This document shows positions 1 through 15,000 of a stretch of DNA of 64,000 nt, piece by piece. The notes beneath the pieces are model-generated. The model was given only the letters and a program-made list of their open reading frames with translations. It searched no databases and was not told where the DNA came from. This DNA comes from Bolinopsis microptera (taxonomy: Eukaryota; Ctenophora; Tentaculata; Lobata; Bolinopsidae): positions 19,916,658 to 19,980,657 of the forward strand of contig NC_087073.1 of NCBI RefSeq assembly GCF_026151205.1, read 5' to 3'. The position numbers and the translations under genes were made by a program. Each line of letters opens with the position of its first letter. Within the stretch, counting starts at the first letter, position 1.

Positions 1-24
1 TTATTATTTACTGTACTATTTCAG

Positions 25-3000
25 ATGATGAAGAGTCGATAGCACACGGTTCCATACACAATGGTGTATTTGAGGGCGTCATCAACTTTCAGAATGAAAC
101 TTATCACTTAGAACCCTCCCACAAATATTACGACTCCCCTGACAAACACTCTCTTATATACAGATTCAGTGATGTTAATATTACACCTCAGTAAGTTTAG
201 AACATGACTGCACGCTTTACTCTACAAAGAAATTGAGATATTGTCTGCAGTTCTTTGCTGAGTGCAGTGCCTTTTTTTAGTAGATCTTACTTTTGCTTTT
301 CGTTTGTTAAACCAAGTCATCTTTCAGTTATTAGATTATATATTCACATATATCTACACTATGAGAGTAGGCCCTGCCATCTCGATGTAATAAATCATCT
401 TTGTTTCAAGATTAATCAATGACTAATTTTCCAGGAATAATAAGTGTGGCGTAAAAGATGAACACGGCAGTTTTTATAATATTCCCCATGAGAGGTAAAT
501 GTTTTAATTTTTTTAAATACTTCTTAAGTACATTAATGATTTAAGTAATTACATCATAACTAATCATGATTATGAGAATGCCATGCCGTAAAACAGCGTA
601 ATCTTATCTGAATATTACGACTCCAACAAAATTTACGAATAAATCAGGCTAACAGAATATATCTTGAATGAATGCCAAATTGGCATTCTTGATAGATAAA
701 TTTCTTGAGTGTTGTATACAAATAACCAACAACAGCTCTAGCTCTTGATAATTATGCTAAAATATCGAATTTTACTTAGATAAATTGCTTATTTCTTCTT
801 AATCAAACCTATAATCCCAGCTAACAATAGTGCCAGTGGTTCAATACATATTGTTTCAGCATATTTAAGCACACAGATGGGAAGATAAAGTACCATAACA
901 ACAGGAAGAAAAGAGATTTATCAGAGAAAAGCACCAGATATTGCTCGCTCTACATGGCGGCTGATAACAAGTTTTTCCAGCAACACAGCGCTGGATTGTG
1001 AGTAATGTTGTTGTTAAAATCTGTTCAACTAGCGAAGTCATCAAGTCATCTTTACATCCAAAATACATTACAATCCAAAATACACGTACACGATCACATT
1101 TTATGTGGCAATGACTGCGATCTTAATATCGAAATTTTGCCTGATCTTTACTCTACTTTAAACTCTAAATGCCGTCCTTTGCAGTGCTCCGGCAATATTC
1201 AGCAAGTTGGGAACGTACGTGGAGCAAGTAAACGCTATTTACCACGAAACAGACTTTCCAACCTACAACCATCGAGTCAAATTCCTCATCCGGAAAGCTC
1301 ATGTTAGTAAATTCATTGTTGCTTCGTTTGGAATTTCCCAGTAAATTCTTAGATAAAATAACTAACGTTCTAATCAAACACACTTTTGAGTACATACTCC
1401 GTGTTTTTATTATATCATACCTGACTTCTAAATATTAGGATAAAGAAGCAGTATGAGTAGTTTCCTCGTTGTTGCACGGTAATTAACACGGTAATCGTCA
1501 CGGTAATCGTCAACAGACCAGTCTACACTTATACTATCTCGTGAGAGCCTAATTAGCAGATTACAAGATACGACGGTAGATTATACTACACATTATACTA
1601 CAGATTAAATTGTCATTCCTGCTCATTATCAAGCTATTGTAATATCATGAAGCGAGCTTATGTTATTATTGTTAGCCAAATTGATACAATGCCGACCGGC
1701 TATCAACCGGCTAAAGCTGAGTAATAAACTTAAGATAAGATGATGAGTGATTGATTAACAATACTCGAGTACTATTGTTGACGAACAGTTCAAATTTCAT
1801 GAGTTGATTTCGATCGGGGAACGCACAAAGAAAAAGAAAATAAGTATTTGTCTCACCTCGCAAATGATAATATCTCGGCCCCAAACTGACAGTAAACCTG
1901 TGCAGGTGTACGAGGATTCAGATAACGTGTACGACAGACACGAGTACGCAGTAGCCAAGTTCCTGGACCTATTCTCCACCAAGGACGAGGACCAGCTCAA
2001 CCCTGATGATTACTGTATCGCTTACATGTTCACCCACAGGGACTTTGAGGATGGTGTTCTCGGTGAGTGTAGTGTGTACTGTGTGTGTACTGACACTGTG
2101 TGTGCTGTGTGTACTGTGTGTACTGTGTATACTGTGTATACTGTGTGTGTACTGTGTGTGTACTGTGTGTGTACTGTGTGTGTACTGTGTGTGTAGTGTG
2201 TGTGTGTGTGTGTACTGTGTGTACTGTGTGTGTACTGTGCAGTGTGTACTGTGTGTACTGTGTGTACTGTGTGTAATGTGTGTGTACTGTGTGTTCTGTG
2301 TTTGTACTGTGTGTACTGTGTGTACTGTGTGTGTACTGTGTACTGTGTACTGTGTGTACTGTGTGTACTGTGTGTACTGTGTGTACTGCGTGTGTACTGC
2401 GTGTACTGTGTGTACTGTGTGTACTGTGTGTACTGTGTGTACTGCGTGTACTGTGTGTACTGTGTGTACTGTGTGTACTGTGTGTACTGTGTGTACTGTG
2501 TGTGTACTGTGTGTACTGAAACTGTGTGTGTACTAATGTTGTGGTTTTGACTTTTGAGTTTTTGATCTCTTAGTTAGTAGGGTTATTAGTGTGTTTGTTT
2601 ATTTGTAGTTTGACTAATGACTATTCAGAAATCAGATTGTAGTGAAACATTATTACTGTCAACTTTGTTTATTAGGTAGGATGATAATATTGATATCATT
2701 TAATTTTTATTAGTTCCCTATAATAAGTCTATTTTCAGGGCTAGCATGGGTAGCTTCATCTGGTAAAGATAGTGGTGGACTCTGTACTGACTGCAAAAAC
2801 TACGACTCGGTATGTTTAGTTAAATTAGGGTAAAAATAATCTCCTAACTCCTAGATACGCTGCTCTTGCTTCTTGTAATCTCCTAACTCCTAGATACGCT
2901 GCTCTTGATCTTGCTTCTTGTAATCTCCTAACTCCTAGTTACGCTGCTCTTGCTTCTTGTAATCTCCTAACTCCTAGTTACGCTGCTCTTACTTCTTGTA

Positions 3001-6000
3001 ATCTCCTAACTCCTAGTTACGCTGCTCTTGCTTCTTGTAATCTCCTAACTCCTAGATACGCTGCTCTTGCTTCTTGTAATCTCCTAGCTCCTAGATACGC
3101 TGCTCTTGCTTCTTGTAATCTCCTAACTCCTAGATACGCTGCTCTTGCTTCTTGTAATCTCCTAACTCCTAGTTACGCTGCTCTTGCTTCTTGTAATCTC
3201 CTAACTCCTAGTTACGCTGCTCTTGCTTCTTGTAATCTCCTAACTCCTGGATACGCTGCTCTTGCTTCTTGTAATCTCCTAACTCCTAGATACGCTGCTC
3301 TTGCTTCTTATAATCTCCTAACTCCTAGATACGCTGCTCTTGCTTCTTGTAATCTCCTAACTCCTAGATACGCTGCTCTTGCTTCTTGTAATCTCCTAAC
3401 CTCTAGATACGCTGCTCTTGCTTCTTGTAATCTCCTAACTCCTAGATACGCTGCTCTTGCTTCTTGTAATCTCCTAACTCCTAGTTACGCTGCTCTTGCT
3501 TCTTGTAATCTCCTAACTCCTAGTTACGCTGCTCTTGCTTCTTGTAATCTCCTAACTCCTGGATACGCTGCTCTTGCTTCTTGTAATCTCCTAACTCCTA
3601 GATACGCTGCTCTTGCTTCTTATAATCTCCTAACTCCTAGATACGCTGCTCTTGCTTCTTGTAATCTCCTAACTCCTAGATACGCTGCTCTTGCTTCTTG
3701 TAATCTCCTAACCTCTAGATACGCTGCTCTTGCTTCTTGTAATCTCCTAACTCCTAGATACGCTGCTCTTGCTTCTTGTAATCTCCTAACTCCTAGATAC
3801 GCTGCTCTTGCTTCTTGTAATCTCCTAACTCCTAGATACGCTGCTCTTGCTTCTTGTAATCTCCTAACTCCTAGATACGCTGCTCTTGCTTCTTGTAATC
3901 TCCTAACTCCTAGATACGCTGCTCTTACTTCTTGTAATCTCCTAACTCCTAGATACGCTGCTCTTGCTTCTTGTAATCTCCTAACTCATAGATACGCTGC
4001 TTTTGCTTCTTGTAATCTCCTAACTCCTAGATACGCTGCTCTTGCTTCTTGTAATCTCCTAACTCCTAGATACGCTGCTCTTGCTTCTTGTAATCTCCTA
4101 ACTCCTAGATACGCTGCTCTTGCTTCTTGTAATCTCCTAACTCCTAGATACGCTGCTCTTGCTTCTTGTAATCTCCTAACTCCTAGATACGCTGCTCTTG
4201 CTTCTTGTAATCTCCTAACTCCTAGATACGCTGCTCTTACTTCTTGTAATCTCCTAACTCCTAGATACGCTGCTCTTGCTTCTTGTAATCTCCTAACTCA
4301 TAGATACGCTGCTTTTGCTTCTTGTAATCTCCTAACTCCTAGATACGCTGCTCTTGCTTCTTGTAATCTCCTAACTCCTAGATACACTGCTCTTGCTTCT
4401 TGTAATCTCCTAACTCCTAGATACACTGCTCTTGCTTCTTGTAATCTCCTAACTCCTAGATACGCTGCTCTTGCTCTTTGTAATCTCCTAACTCCTTGAT
4501 ACGCTGCTCTTGCTTCTTATCCTTAATTAAATGTAGCTGTAACCACTGCTCACTTTCTCTCAGTTATTTATCAAGCTGTCAAGATAGTTCTACACAATGT
4601 CATGCATTTGAACGGTACTATCCGTGCTTGTTTACACTGCACACTCAACAACAATGAAACTTTACACACTCTGATACATCCAGATTATTAGTTTAAAGTT
4701 ATGAATTACGTTGGTGTGAGTTGCGTGTTGTATTTTAATCGGTTACATGTCGCACTTTGATTGTCTTAATAGCTCACGCCAGGTCATCATCATTCTAGAC
4801 TGCGTTATAAAATGGCATCTCGGGACAAGTATATTCAACTTTATAGATATTACGTGGGGCTCGTGTATAGGATTCTACAATACTACTGATCTAAAAATAG
4901 CCAAGCATCCCTATCATAAGTATGCCTTCGCGTTTTGACAGAATAGTATAAACAAAAGAGTATTTAAATGTACATACCAATTTTACAGTGTTCCTGTCGA
5001 GGAACTCTGTCTTTAATGGAAAACTGGTGATTTAATACACTTAATAATGGGAATAATAAATATAATTAGATGATGCCTGGTAGAAATGTGTTGACCAGGT
5101 ATTTGTTGTCAGCTCCCCTAGCTGCTCATGTCATTATTAAAGTATTGTAGGCAAAACGATATTATCCTGATCGCCAGGTCCAGAAGTACAGACTATTCAA
5201 ACGGTAAAATGAAATGTCCTGATTATTATAGAGGTACGGAGATATTTAAATACAATCATACCTCACATGGTGATCTCTAGTCCCCTACTACTATACAATA
5301 TACATTTTAATACAAAGTTAGGATATAATGCAGAATTACATTCCAACAACTCCACTACTACTACTACTTTAAATACAGGACACCTAGTTAATACCACTAG
5401 TTTCTAACATTTACTCTGAGCCACCCTGTATATTCTGATCTCAATCCTGGACCTATTTGGCAAGTCAGCTCCCAAAACCAAAACCAAAACCAAAACTAAA
5501 ACTAAAGTTCCTAACCTCCACTGTTTCAGATGAAGTCGCGGTGTTTGAACACTGGTATTGTAACCACAAGGAATGTTAAGGAGGTTCCTAACCTCCACTG
5601 TTTCAGATGAAGTCGCGGTGTTTGAACACTGGTATTGTAACCACAAGGAATGTTAAGGAGGTTCCTAACCTCCACTGTTTCAGATGAAGTCGCGGTGTTT
5701 GAACACTGGTATTGTAACCACAAGGAATGTTAAGGAGGTTCCAGCACTGCAGAGTTCCTAACCTCCACTGTTTCAGATGAAGTCGCGGTGTTTGAACACT
5801 GGTATTGTAACCACAAGGAATGTTAAGGAGGTTCCAGCACTGCAGAGTTATCTGACTTTTGGACACGAGCTCGGACATAACCTCGGCTCTCCTGTATGTT
5901 AAATGAATAATTAATTATCTAATATAACTGCTAATTAACTAATTAGACTATTGGATGATTGAGTGCTGAAGACTAAACATTTGTTATTAAGCATGTTATA

Positions 6001-9000
6001 TTCCCTCTGCGACCGTAACTTGATGCTGCATCCTCGAGACACAACTCACAAGTTGTATTTTTCTAATCAAATAAATTTAAAACACAATATGTGAGCTCCC
6101 CGTTGTTTGTGCGATTAGTGAGTAGTGAGTTAAAATAAGGGGTACAGTATTGAGCAGGAGGATCGTGTTACCAGCGCTAATAGAGTGTGTGTGAGAGGGG
6201 GTGTCACGTGTGTGTGAGAGGGTGTCACGTGTGTGTAGACTGTAGAGTGTGTGTGTGAGGGGGTGTCACGTGTGTGAGACTGTAGAGTGTGTGAGGGGGT
6301 GTCACGTGTGTGAGAGGGTGTCACGTGTGTGTGAGAAGGTAACTAGTTTTTTACAGGGCACAGTGTCCTGTGTGTCCCATGTTATTATGTATTGTTTAAA
6401 ACACTCACACCGGTTGTGGGCTGTGATGGGGTGTGAGTCATGCTGTGTACTTTACTGGATTTAAACGGGAAATTTAGGTTTATAGGATTGTCTGTGAAAG
6501 GTGGAAGCTGGAATTTGTTTCCTTAATTTCAAGGTATTTGTAACACTGTGTCTCAACCTGACGTCTCGTGTTTCACCACCTCTCAAACTGATGTTGTGGT
6601 GTTTTGTACACGACCCACCGTAAGTGACATGTTACGTAATAAGTAACTCCAGGAACAGCACATGAAGCAGCAAGTAACGCTGCTGTCCGTTGTGTAAAGT
6701 AGTGCTGCACTATCATGCTCCATCTCATTCTCTCCCTACGTCACGCGACTCAACATTATATCAGATGATAATCTTACTATTAGTAGGACTGTGACTTGTG
6801 TCAGTAGGTTGCATTACTCGAATATTCTACATTCTCTGACTGATTCGTCAGTAAGCCGGACGTGGCTGAGATTAGTTGTAACAATGATAAGTTGTACAGT
6901 GCTGATAAGTTATTGCCGGCATGATTAGAGAGAAAATTGCTAGTCGGAGATAACGCTTCAGTTCTTATAGTTGAGCTACCTGAACAACAAACCGAACCTC
7001 TTTAAGCTGAGTAACTCTACTTACCTCCCCCCTCTGTTTAACTCCCCCCCCCCCCCTTCTGTTTACCTCCCCCTTCTGTTTAACTCCCCCCCCCCCTCTG
7101 TTTAACTCCCCCCTCCCCCTCTGTTTAACTCCCCCGGCCCCCCTCTGTTTAACTCCCCCTCTGTTTAACCCCCCTCTGTTTAACCCCCCCCCTCTGTTTA
7201 ACTCCCCCCCTTCTGTTTACCCCCCCCCCCCCCGCTCTGCTTACCTCCCCCCTCTGTTTAACCCCCTCCTCTGTTTACCTCCCCCTCTGTTTAACTCCCC
7301 CCTCTGTTTAACTCCCCCTCTGTTTACCTCCCTCCCTCTGTTTAACTCCCCCTCTGTTTAACTCCCCCTCCTCTGTTTAACTCCCCCTCTACTTACCTCC
7401 CCCCTCTGTTTACCTCCCCCCTTCTGTTTACCTCCCCCTTCTGTTTAACTCCCCCCCCCTCTGTTTAACTCCCCCCTCCCCCTCTGTTTAACTCCCCCGG
7501 CCCCCCTCTGTTTAACTCCCCCTCTGTTTAACCCCCCTCTGTTTAACCCCCCCCCCCTCTGTTTAACTCCCCCCCCCCTTCTGTTTACCCCCCCCCCCCC
7601 GCTCTGCTTACCTCCCCCCTCTGTTTAACCCCCTCCTCTGTTTACCTCCCCCTCTGTTTAACTCCCCCCTCTGTTTAATTCCCCCTCTGTTTACCTCCCC
7701 CTCTGTTTAACTCCCCCTCCTCTGTTTAACTCCCCCTCTGTTTAACTCCCCCTCCTCTGTTTAACTCTCCCTCTGTTTAACTCCCCCTCCTCTGTTTAAC
7801 TCCCCCTCTGTTTAACTCCCCCTTCTATTTAACTCCCCCTCTGTTTTACTCCCCCGGCCCCCCTCTGTTTAACTCCCCCCTCCCCCTCTGTTTAACTCCC
7901 CCGGCCCCCCTCTGTTTAACTCCCCCTCTGTTTAACCCCCCTCTGTTTAACCCCCCCCCTCTGTTTAACTCCCCCCCTTCTGTTTACCCCCCCCCCCGCT
8001 CTGCTTACCTCCCCCCTCTGTTTAACTCCCCCTCTGTTTAACTCCCCCTTCTATTTAACTCCCCCTCTGTTTTACTCCCCCGGCCCCCCTCTGTTTAACT
8101 CCCCCCTCCCCCTCTGTTTAACTCCCCCGGCCCCCCTCTGTTTAACTCCCCCTCTGTTTAACTCCCCCCTCTGTTTAACTCCCCCTTCTATTTAACTCCC
8201 CCTCTGTTTTACTCCCCCGGCCCCCCTCTGTTTAACTCCCCCCTCCCCCTCTGTTTAACTCCCCCGGCCCCCCTCTGTTTAACTCCCCCCTCTGTTTAAC
8301 TCTCCCTCTGTTTAACTCCCCCTTCTAATTAACTCCCCCTCTGTTTTACTCCACCAGCCCCCCTCTGTTTAACTCCCCCCTCCCCCTCTGTTTAACTCCC
8401 CCGGCCCCCCTCTGTTTAACTCCCCCTCTGTTTAACCCCCCTCTGTTTAACCCCCCCCCCCCCTCTGTTTAACTCCCCCCCCTTCTGTTTACCCCCCCCC
8501 GCTCTGCTTACCTCCCCCCTCTGTTTAACCCCCTCCTCTGTTTACCTCCCCCTCTGTTTAACTCCCCCCTCTGTTTAACTCCCCCTCTGTTTTACTCCCC
8601 CAGCCCCCCTCTGTTTAACTCCCCCCTCCCCCTCTGTTTAACTCCCCCGGCCCCCCTCTGTTTAACTCCCCCTCTGTTTAACCCCCCTCTGTTTAACCCC
8701 CCCCCCTCTGTTTAACTCCCCCCCCTTCTGTTTACCCCCCCCCCCCCCCGCTCTGCTTACCTCCCCCCTCTGTTTAACCCCCTCCTCTGTTTACCTCCCC
8801 CTCTGTTTAACTCCCCCCTCTGTTTAACTCCCCCGGCCCCCCTCTGTTTAACTCCCCCTCTGTTTAACTCCCCCTCTGTTTAACCCCCCCTCTGTTTAAC
8901 TCCCCCCCTTCTGTTTACCCCCCCCCCTCTGTTTAACTCCCCCTCCTCTGTTTAACTCCCCCTCCTCTGTTTAACTCCCCCTCTGTTTAACTCCCCCCTC

Positions 9001-12000
9001 TGTTTAACTCCCCCTCTGTTTAACTCCCCCCTCTGTTTAACTCCCCCTCTGTTTAACTCCCCCTCCTCTGTTTAACTCCCCCTCTGTTTAACTCCCCCTT
9101 CTATTTAACTCCCCCTCTGTTTTACTCCCCCGGCCCCCCTCTGTTTAACTCCCCCTCTGTTTACCCCCCCCTACTTACCTCCCCCCTTTATTTCAGCACG
9201 ACCCCACATCCTGTGCACCTGGTAGTGGGTACAGAGGAGGCAACTACCTGATGTACCCTCACGCTAACACGGGCAACGAACCCAACAACGTGAAACTGTC
9301 TCCCTGTAGTACTGAGATAATGGGACCTATACTTTCTATTAGAGCCAGCTGTTTTGAGGGTGAGACAGCTGTTTTACTTATTGTTATCTTTGTAGTATAA
9401 TAAATGTTCTTATTCCGTGATATTATATAACTTAATGTTGAATGTTCGTCGATAATAAGTTATAATATAATGTTGTTTTTCTTCGTCATCGTTTCTCTCA
9501 TTATGATGACATTGTTATTAAAGATCTAGTGTAATATAACCGTTACATGTAATATGAAGGCGTGCAAGTGCATTATTATATGGGCAATTCCACGATAACA
9601 GTAACCAGTAACAAAATAATAAAGTTTGGAGGAGGTTTGGGAGAGATAGAAAATCTTTAAGATATTTGACCATATTTTCAGGGGCAAAAAACCGTTTGTT
9701 GATATCTAGCCTAGTTTAAAAACTGTAGCGCGTCAAAGTTGGCTTAAATTTAGTGTATCTTTAGTGTGAATATCCAGTTATTTTCCGAAAGATTTTAGGG
9801 AGCTTTATTAATCGTAGAATTCAATATTTTATCCTGTATATCAACCTAGTGGGCTTCAGATAGAAGGCCAGCCTAATTTTAAGGGCCAAATTTCTTTACT
9901 TTTTGAGTGTCTTATGATCAAATTTTTCCTCTTCGCGTATGAATAACGCTACCAAATAGTGAAAAATGTTTTACTGTGGCTACACTATAAGTCTGTTTGA
10001 TTCGTAACTCTCTCTCTAACAGCAACTTTAGTCATCTATAAAGGTCAGAAAATTTCATTCGTTTTTATTTGTCACACTGGAAGTGCAAAAAGTAGGGGTA
10101 GTGTGATTCACAGGTAGCGTAATTCACAGCTTGGTAGTGTAATTTACACAGTGGAAAATTAATAAAACAAGTGGTTTAAATGCTTTGTTGTGAAATAAAT
10201 TGTACTTTCAATGCTTCCAGGGCAATTCCAGGGACCTATTTTCAACAACTGCCTGAAAGTGTTGGTAATTTAATCGAAATTAGGGTTCCGCCAGGGCAAA
10301 ATGTGCCACTTTTATACCTTAAATCGCAAAAATAATGATTTTTAAATGGATTAGGACATCAAAATTGATTTGAAAGTGTTTTATAGTCATTGTTAGGTCT
10401 AAGAACACTTATTTGAGTAATTTAAAGGCTTATTTTCAGAAAATATCAGCAATTTGGGGCTAAAATTACCTTATTTTCTTGTCACGTAACTAAATTTTGC
10501 TCAAAAGAGCAGTGTTTTTGCCCCAAAAAATTCTAATTTTTATCAAAAACCATGTTTAGAGGTATCAAATTAAAGCTCTTGATGACCTCTTCACATTAAA
10601 AACACAAAGAAGTAGTTTAGAATTGATATAAGTGATAAAATGGTCTAAAAATGGATTCAAAAAGTTATAAATTTCGCCCAATTTCTGTCTAATCACGAAC
10701 CTTTGAGAGCTCATAAAAAAATCATGCCACAATATTACACTGTACATTTTTCTAGGATTACTCTAAATGTCCTATACTTACAGATAGATCAACTTATAGA
10801 TGCTTACCAAAGTTAATTTGCAACTTATTTTTGTAGTTTGTCCTAAAAAATGGCAAAAAATTGCCAAAAAATGCAATTTTTGACAAAAAATGAGGTAAAA
10901 TTAATATTTGAGGTCAAATATCCATTTAATCACTCTAAAAACCTTTTTAAACGTTATTTTGGGGCAAGATACCCCTAGAATACATGTTTTGTGGTATATC
11001 ATACCCCTTAGTCATGCCTATATCTTATGTCTACCTCGCATTGGCGCCCCGACCACTGTGGTATGGCAGTAGGGTGTAATCTACACCATTACCAGTATCT
11101 AATTGGACCGATTAGTAGTCAATTTAATTTAAAATCAGTAATAGTCAGTCTACTTCACCATTTTACAATAGCAGCAACCAAATCAAGAACAAGCAAACAT
11201 CAATACAACGCACAAACAGAGCAACTGGGCAGAGTGTGAGTTACACTACGTCCAAATGTGAATAACGTTTACTTCCTATATTGTCCCTGTACTACACACA
11301 TTCCACAAATTTATGTTAGGAAGGACATAGGAAGTTGAAAAAATGTGTACTTTATTGTGATCAAGCCTTATTGTAACTTCTGCTATTACACTGGGGCACG
11401 AATTGCAATTTTAAGGCAAGATTTCTAAAACACCAAATTATGCCTGTGAATAACGTCTACTTTTTAAAATGCTGCTCACATAAAAAGTATAAGAGATAGA
11501 CATTAAACTTTTGTTGCCACATCATCACAAACGTTTAAACTTCATTCTGACTTTATATTATCATGCTGCTAATGTTAGCCTACAATTAGCATGCAATTAA
11601 AAGCTAAATTTTGTGCAAAGCGTGAATTACACTACGTGGAATTGCCCATATGCAATTTACTCAAAGTTTCAATTTGACAAACTTAGGCATACAATAAGTT
11701 GTACGTGCTTATTATGATACTATGGACAATGACTCATACAGATAATATAGGGTAATATAGTGTGACTAAGAATAAGTCATATGTTTGAAACTATTATCTC
11801 ACTAGACAACGTGGACGGGTGCGGAAACTTTAAGAAAGACGAGGGAGAGGATTGTGACTGCGGGGACTCAGTTAATTGTGAGAAAGATAAGTGCTGCAAG
11901 ACCAACTGCAAGTGGACAAAGCCTGACTACACGTGCAGGTATTACAAACATGCCGTCCACATACATAACATACCATTCACATACATAACATACCATTCAC

Positions 12001-15000
12001 ACACGGATGTAATATGTACTAAGACTGAGAGTTGCTCCAGCGCAGGGCGACAAGTAATAACTTTAACCGAATAACATACTTCCTTAGTAACTGTTAACCA
12101 CATACATCCTACATACTTGTCAGTTGTCAGATAGAAGTTTTAGTGTGTGGTTAGATCGTAACAAGTATAGTCAGTAGACATGCAATACACTGTACAGTGT
12201 ACAAACTGTACGTGCAATGTACTGTACACAATGTACACAATGCACTTTACACATGTATATATATATAGGTAAATACTAAATAACCACTCCTCTCCCCTCA
12301 GTGCGATGGATGGGCCGTGTTGTAACGGTAACACGTGTATGCCCTACACTTCAGATGAACTTAACAGTAAACAGATCATGTGTTCTAACGGGACTGATTG
12401 CAAGAAGGAAATATTCTGTAAAGCTGGCACTTTCGAGTGTCCTGTCAGTAAGTTACTTTACTTTATTACACTTTACTAAGTTATATACTGCTTTACTTTC
12501 ATGTTTAGCTAGTACAGACTTGTTGGATCATGGAAACGCCTTGCTTTGGTAATTTATATTGCTATAACACATTAACACTGTCTCAATCATTTAGGACAAT
12601 TTACCACTCTGCAGACTTACAGTTTGGTTCGGTTATTATCTAGCTATTGCCTATAATTACAGTACATGACAAGAATAATTTATAATTATTATTGTAGATT
12701 TGACAAGCTACAGAGCATCACCCTTGTTCAAAATACAACTATAACACGAGATAATATCATATCATGATCTCACAGATGATCCGATATACTGGAAGGTGGA
12801 TGACAATAATGGACCTAACCCCTGGTGTAACAAGAAAACTGAACTTTGTTCAGAGGGAGAGTGTAAAATGTCAATATGCTCTAAAATAGCTGGAGCAAAT
12901 GCTGATACCCCCAGTTGTCAGGTTTGTTTAACGAATTTGGCTACTAGTGGGGCACGATGTAAAATTTATTCCACTCTGAAAAGAATTTTGTGTCATTTTC
13001 CAATTAGTGGAAAATTCCAGGGGGAATTTTACATAGGGAAATCAGTAACATTATGTTTATGAATCCATAATTTATTCCTTGATTCATTCTTACTACGCAA
13101 TTCATAATTTTATAACCTATCCTTATTAAGTCATCCGAATTCCTCGTAAAACCTTATTATCTCATTGCAGTGTTCTGAGGAGGAAAACAAGTGCAAGCTG
13201 TGCTGTCCTAAGGTAGTTGACGGTGAAACTCAGTGTTTAGTCGCATCTAACGAAACTTACTTCCCTGACCTTAAAAATGACCTTAACGATGATAACAGCA
13301 AACTTCTTCCAGGTTTTTATCGAACAGATAATTTGGCTTTTTCGACACTATGATCTGACACTATCTGACACTATTTGCTATTTTGATGTAGCTGTGCACT
13401 GTCACATTGAGTCATACAGCGTTATGGTAGTCCTAAAGAAAACGGTTGATTGTTTTTGTTGTTATTTAGACTCAGAAGGACCATTTTCTAATGCCATTCA
13501 TTAGACCATCATATTTACCTAGTATAGATAGAAGCAATCAGAATTATTGCTTGAAACAAACATTCCTTTCACCTTTGTCATGTTAGACGTAACTTCATTA
13601 GGAAATACCTTATATCATGTGAACCTGTAGTGCACATGTAAATGTCAATAAAGAGTACTGTGTAACGTACCTGTGTGTACTGTACCTGATTTGATGATTG
13701 ATAACATAAAGTTCTGACTTGTGTGATAACACGGCGATGACTTTTGCAGGGAGTGTATGTGGCGATGACATGGGTTACTGTGACATCATGTACATTTGTA
13801 GAATAGTGGACGCGGACGGACCTATAGCGAGCCTGGGAAACTACGTCTTCAATGGAGTTCTGTTTGATGCTGCTCAGAATCTAGCTCAGGAATATTGGTA
13901 TGATAAGTATTTGACATCCTTCAGCCTACTTTCCCTTATTGTTCACGGTTTATTGGAGAATTTATTTTGATAGAAATAAATTTTTCGGAACGATTCCATT
14001 GCGGATATGAATAGAAAGGTAACGTAACGTTATGTTCAAATCGTGCAAGCAAATGGAGCCTCTGTTGTTGTAGTGCCAAATGACAAAAGACAAAGATCGC
14101 GTGAAAATTGTGTATTTTTTGTAACGCGCGGACAAATTTGTCGTTATTAAACTGCACTCCTTTTCGCGTCTACTGTAGTATGTTGAAGACGCGACGACGC
14201 GACGCGACGATTCGAACGATTCGATTATATTCACGGGTCCGATTAAATTAATTTTTGCGCGTCAAATTAATATATAAGTTTGCTCGATCGTCTGATCTGC
14301 GAGGGTTTAACAACAAAGAAGGCGCGTTCTTTGTCTGCTTAAAAAGTTTAAAAATTATCATGTTTTATTTGAAATAGCTTGAAAATACGTAAGTTAAAGT
14401 AACCACCTGCACCCGACAATCAACATTATCGCGGCGATCTTCGTTCGCCCACTCAGTACCCATGATGATGTCTTCAGCTCGTAACACTGGTACTATTCAT
14501 CATATAATACGTTGTGTGTCCGTTTTACCCAAAAAGGGACGCAGTGTGTTGCAAGGTACTATTGAGTGATGTTAGCTCTCGTAACACGGTAATATGTTCA
14601 GGTACTACTGCGTGATGTTGGCAATTGGGATGATATGCTTTATGTCCGCATTTATTGCAGTCTGCAGTAAGACTGTCAAACCTCCGCCCTACCCTAGAGG
14701 AGGTAAGAAATCTACAAGATTAATACTGTGCTCCTATACCTTTAAATATGATGTTATGAACATTTCAAAATTGTGAAGCACTAAAGTTGAATCCTCAAAT
14801 TTGTGTAGTGTAATCTGAGAGATGCATTGCCCAACTTCCCAGTGGTTGGTGGAGATTACTTCCAACTGAATAGAGGCCGTTATATGCAGTGACATGGTAC
14901 GTTTCGGTTAAACTGGTAAATCTTTGGATGTGAGGTGTAATATATGATGACGTGAAAGCCCTGGTGTCATGCCTGTCCCAAATATTAGCTGATGTCGGAG

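Noticed and set aside
2006-2550. Cys-rich open frames resembling metallothionein-like repeats
   Set aside because: They follow the TGTGTAC simple repeat in an intron, and all three frames are open for the same reason.
2837-4519. Possible CRISPR-like array of 39-bp repeats
   Set aside because: Units are directly adjacent with no unique spacers; this is a minisatellite in an animal intron.
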